Assembly: GCA_017405595.1 (NCBI GenBank)
Contig: JAFRAC010000022.1
Span: 1-33,270 of the forward strand
Length of the DNA: 33,270 nt
Reading direction: 5' to 3'
Origin: Thermoguttaceae bacterium
Lineage (GTDB): Bacteria > Planctomycetota > Planctomycetia > Pirellulales > Thermoguttaceae
Part shown: positions 32,453 through 33,270 of the stretch, piece after piece
How positions within the stretch are numbered: the stretch's first letter is position 1
Layout: every line of letters begins with the position of its first letter
Made by a program: the position numbers and the translations under genes
The notes under the pieces: model-generated
Told to the model about the DNA's origin: nothing
What the model saw: the letters and a program-made list of their open reading frames with translations, nothing else
Database searches by the model: none

Positions 32453-32695
32453 TCAAGCCTGGGGAGCCTGCGGGTTCTTGGTGAGAACGCCGGCATCCAC
32501 GAGCTTGTTGATCAGCTGCTGCATGCTGTTGAACGCAGCGAGGAAACCCATCGGCGGCATGATGATCCGTTCGTTGAATTCCGGGGTCGGAGCAGCGCCG
32601 TCAGCGCCGGGCTGGAGGGTCATGAAGTCGAAGCGAACCATATTCCCAGCGAAGTGAATCTGGCCGATACCGTCAGCATAAATTTCTTTTTTCAT
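32453..32695 (-). CDS. Small conserved protein, DUF3467-like
   Basis: An 80-residue cytoplasmic protein with sequence YADGIGQIHFAGNMVRFDF, then FNERIIMPPMGFLAAFNSM, and QQLINKLVDAGV. The pattern (an N-terminal beta-hairpin, a Pro/Gly linker, then R-I-I-M-P-P and a C-terminal helix) resembles DUF3467-like proteins and bacterial homologues of unknown function. The match is by eye and not certain. There is no signal peptide and no Cys. The start has AAAG-rich sequence rather than a strong ribosome site ahead. It is monocistronic, with its own terminator downstream. Confidence 0.6.
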   Translation of the reverse strand: MKKEIYADGIGQIHFAGNMVRFDFMTLQPGADGAAPTPEFNERIIMPPMGFLAAFNSMQQLINKLVDAGVLTKNPQAPQA

Positions 32696-32950
32696 AGCGT
32701 TCTTTAACTTTCTAGTCTGAACATAGTGAAAAAAACGAATGTTGGGACAACCGATACAACAGTTATTTTAATTGGTCCCCCGCATAAAGAAAGGGGGGAG
32801 AGCCTAAATTTTTAGAATTTCCCCCATTTTTCTTAAAGTTCCTGCCTTTCATGGGGCTGGACGGTTTCACGGTTCGCCCGGCCGCCGCGCTCTCTGCCTG
32901 AAAAAGCCTTTTTGTCTCTTCTGCGGTTTCCCGGCGATCACCCGATCTCC
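32696..32950. other. Intergenic region with a nested G/C-rich hairpin
   Basis: No gene is supported. A nested hairpin lies at 32793-32825: GGGGGGA pairs with TTCCCCC around an inner CTAAA/TTTAG stem, and a T-rich run follows on the plus strand. On the minus strand it falls in the leader of the small conserved protein gene. Confidence 0.45.
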
Positions 32951-32952
32951 AT

Positions 32953-32982
32953 GAAAACAGCCCCCGAAAAGGGGGCTGTTTT
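32953..32982 (-). terminator. Terminator after the dockerin gene
   Basis: AAAACAGCCCCC pairs with GGGGGCTGTTTT around GAAAA. T's follow on both strands. It lies about 50 bases past the dockerin-gene stop. Confidence 0.9.
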
Positions 32983-33029
32983 TAAAGGCCGGCGTTCCCG
33001 GAACGCCTAAGAACTAACGGCCGGGCCGA

Positions 33030-33270
33030 CTAGAAAACATCGAGATCAACGCCGATCTCCGCCGAAGCGAAATCGGCGAAGAACGCGTCGGCGCGGCGCG
33101 CCGGCGGATACTGAAGATCGTCGGCATCGTCGTACACGTTCAGAAGCCAGTTGTTCGCCAGATAGGCGCGGTCGGCGCCGCCGATATCGCCGTCGCCGTT
33201 GACATCGGCATAGTAACGGTACTCTTCTTCCCCCTCTTCGGAAAGCCAGGCCTGTGCCAGAAGGGTACGG
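33030..33270 (-). CDS. 3' end of a gene encoding a dockerin-like protein (runs off the right edge)
   Basis: The minus-strand frame is open from the window edge to TAG at 33030, giving the last 79 residues. The segment DVNGDGDIGGADRAYLANNW is a Ca-binding EF-hand-like dockerin repeat. It is preceded by AQAWLSEEGEEEYRYYA, which looks like the end of a prior repeat. The C-terminus is acidic and ends DFASAEIGVDLDVF. Dockerin-like ends are common on large secreted planctomycete proteins and may anchor them at the surface. The upstream part of the protein is outside the window, so its function is unknown. A terminator follows about 50 bases later. Confidence 0.85.
   Translation of the reverse strand, partial: RTLLAQAWLSEEGEEEYRYYADVNGDGDIGGADRAYLANNWLLNVYDDADDLQYPPARRADAFFADFASAEIGVDLDVF

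Noticed and set aside
1..33270. CRISPR array or insertion sequence
   Set aside because: No spaced direct-repeat array and no transposase or integrase frame was found. The only tandem repeats are coding (57 bp) or regulatory (20 bp, 10 bp).

Overview
The window looks like a GC-rich chromosome segment from a planctomycete (Planctomycetota), probably an anaerobic or host-associated one. Support for the phylum is the TIGR03000-type domain in the Cys-rich secreted protein at 23524-25173, a DUF1570-type gluzincin at 26330-27499, a dockerin-like C-terminus at the right edge, and many lipoproteins and secreted proteins. Anaerobic life is suggested by class III ribonucleotide reductase (nrdD/nrdG), a rubredoxin-first rubrerythrin and radical SAM enzymes. 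No rRNA, intact tRNA, CRISPR array, insertion sequence or integrase was seen.

Left end (1-2300, minus strand): a TetR regulator, a membrane-fusion protein and the start of an ABC ATPase form an efflux operon with the same gene order as E. coli cecR-ybhG-ybhF. A perfect 27-bp palindrome just upstream of tetR is the likely operator.

2300-5900 is a gene-poor, AT-richer stretch. It holds the 3' part of a CAU-anticodon tRNA followed by a terminator, which looks like an integration scar. It also holds a small lipoprotein with an antibiotic-biosynthesis-monooxygenase-like domain, and a 113-residue protein made of 19-residue tandem repeats behind an AT-rich promoter. The rest is unassigned.

5900-9410 (minus) is a four-gene unit: glucosamine-6-phosphate deaminase, PIG-L deacetylase, glutamine-amidotransferase-like protein and membrane-anchored esterase. 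It suggests amino-sugar use. 9676-11381 (plus) carries panB and rubrerythrin. 11581-14455 (minus) carries nrdD-nrdG behind a long leader with two candidate NrdR boxes. 15160-17568 (plus) encodes a secreted clan GH-D glycosidase.

17639-23142 (minus) is a tightly packed unit: a radical SAM protein of the TIGR03960 type, a MazG-like pyrophosphohydrolase, a 760-residue exported/membrane protein and an ABC ATPase, the last three joined by stop-start overlaps. 23524-28020 carries the Cys-rich TIGR03000 protein, a HEAT-like lipoprotein, the DUF1570 protein and a small lipoprotein. 28204-31061 (minus) is an MFS transporter with a large insert, followed by a secreted metallophosphoesterase. A secreted nuclease-like protein with a Pro/Ala/His-rich tail, a small conserved protein and the 3' end of a dockerin-type gene finish the window.

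Intergenic regions carry many strong hairpin terminators, so operon boundaries are fairly well defined. The least explained parts are the tRNA-scar region with its repeat protein, the Cys-rich surface protein with its 20-bp tandem promoter repeat, and the ABC ATPase/760-residue pair that has no separate permease gene.
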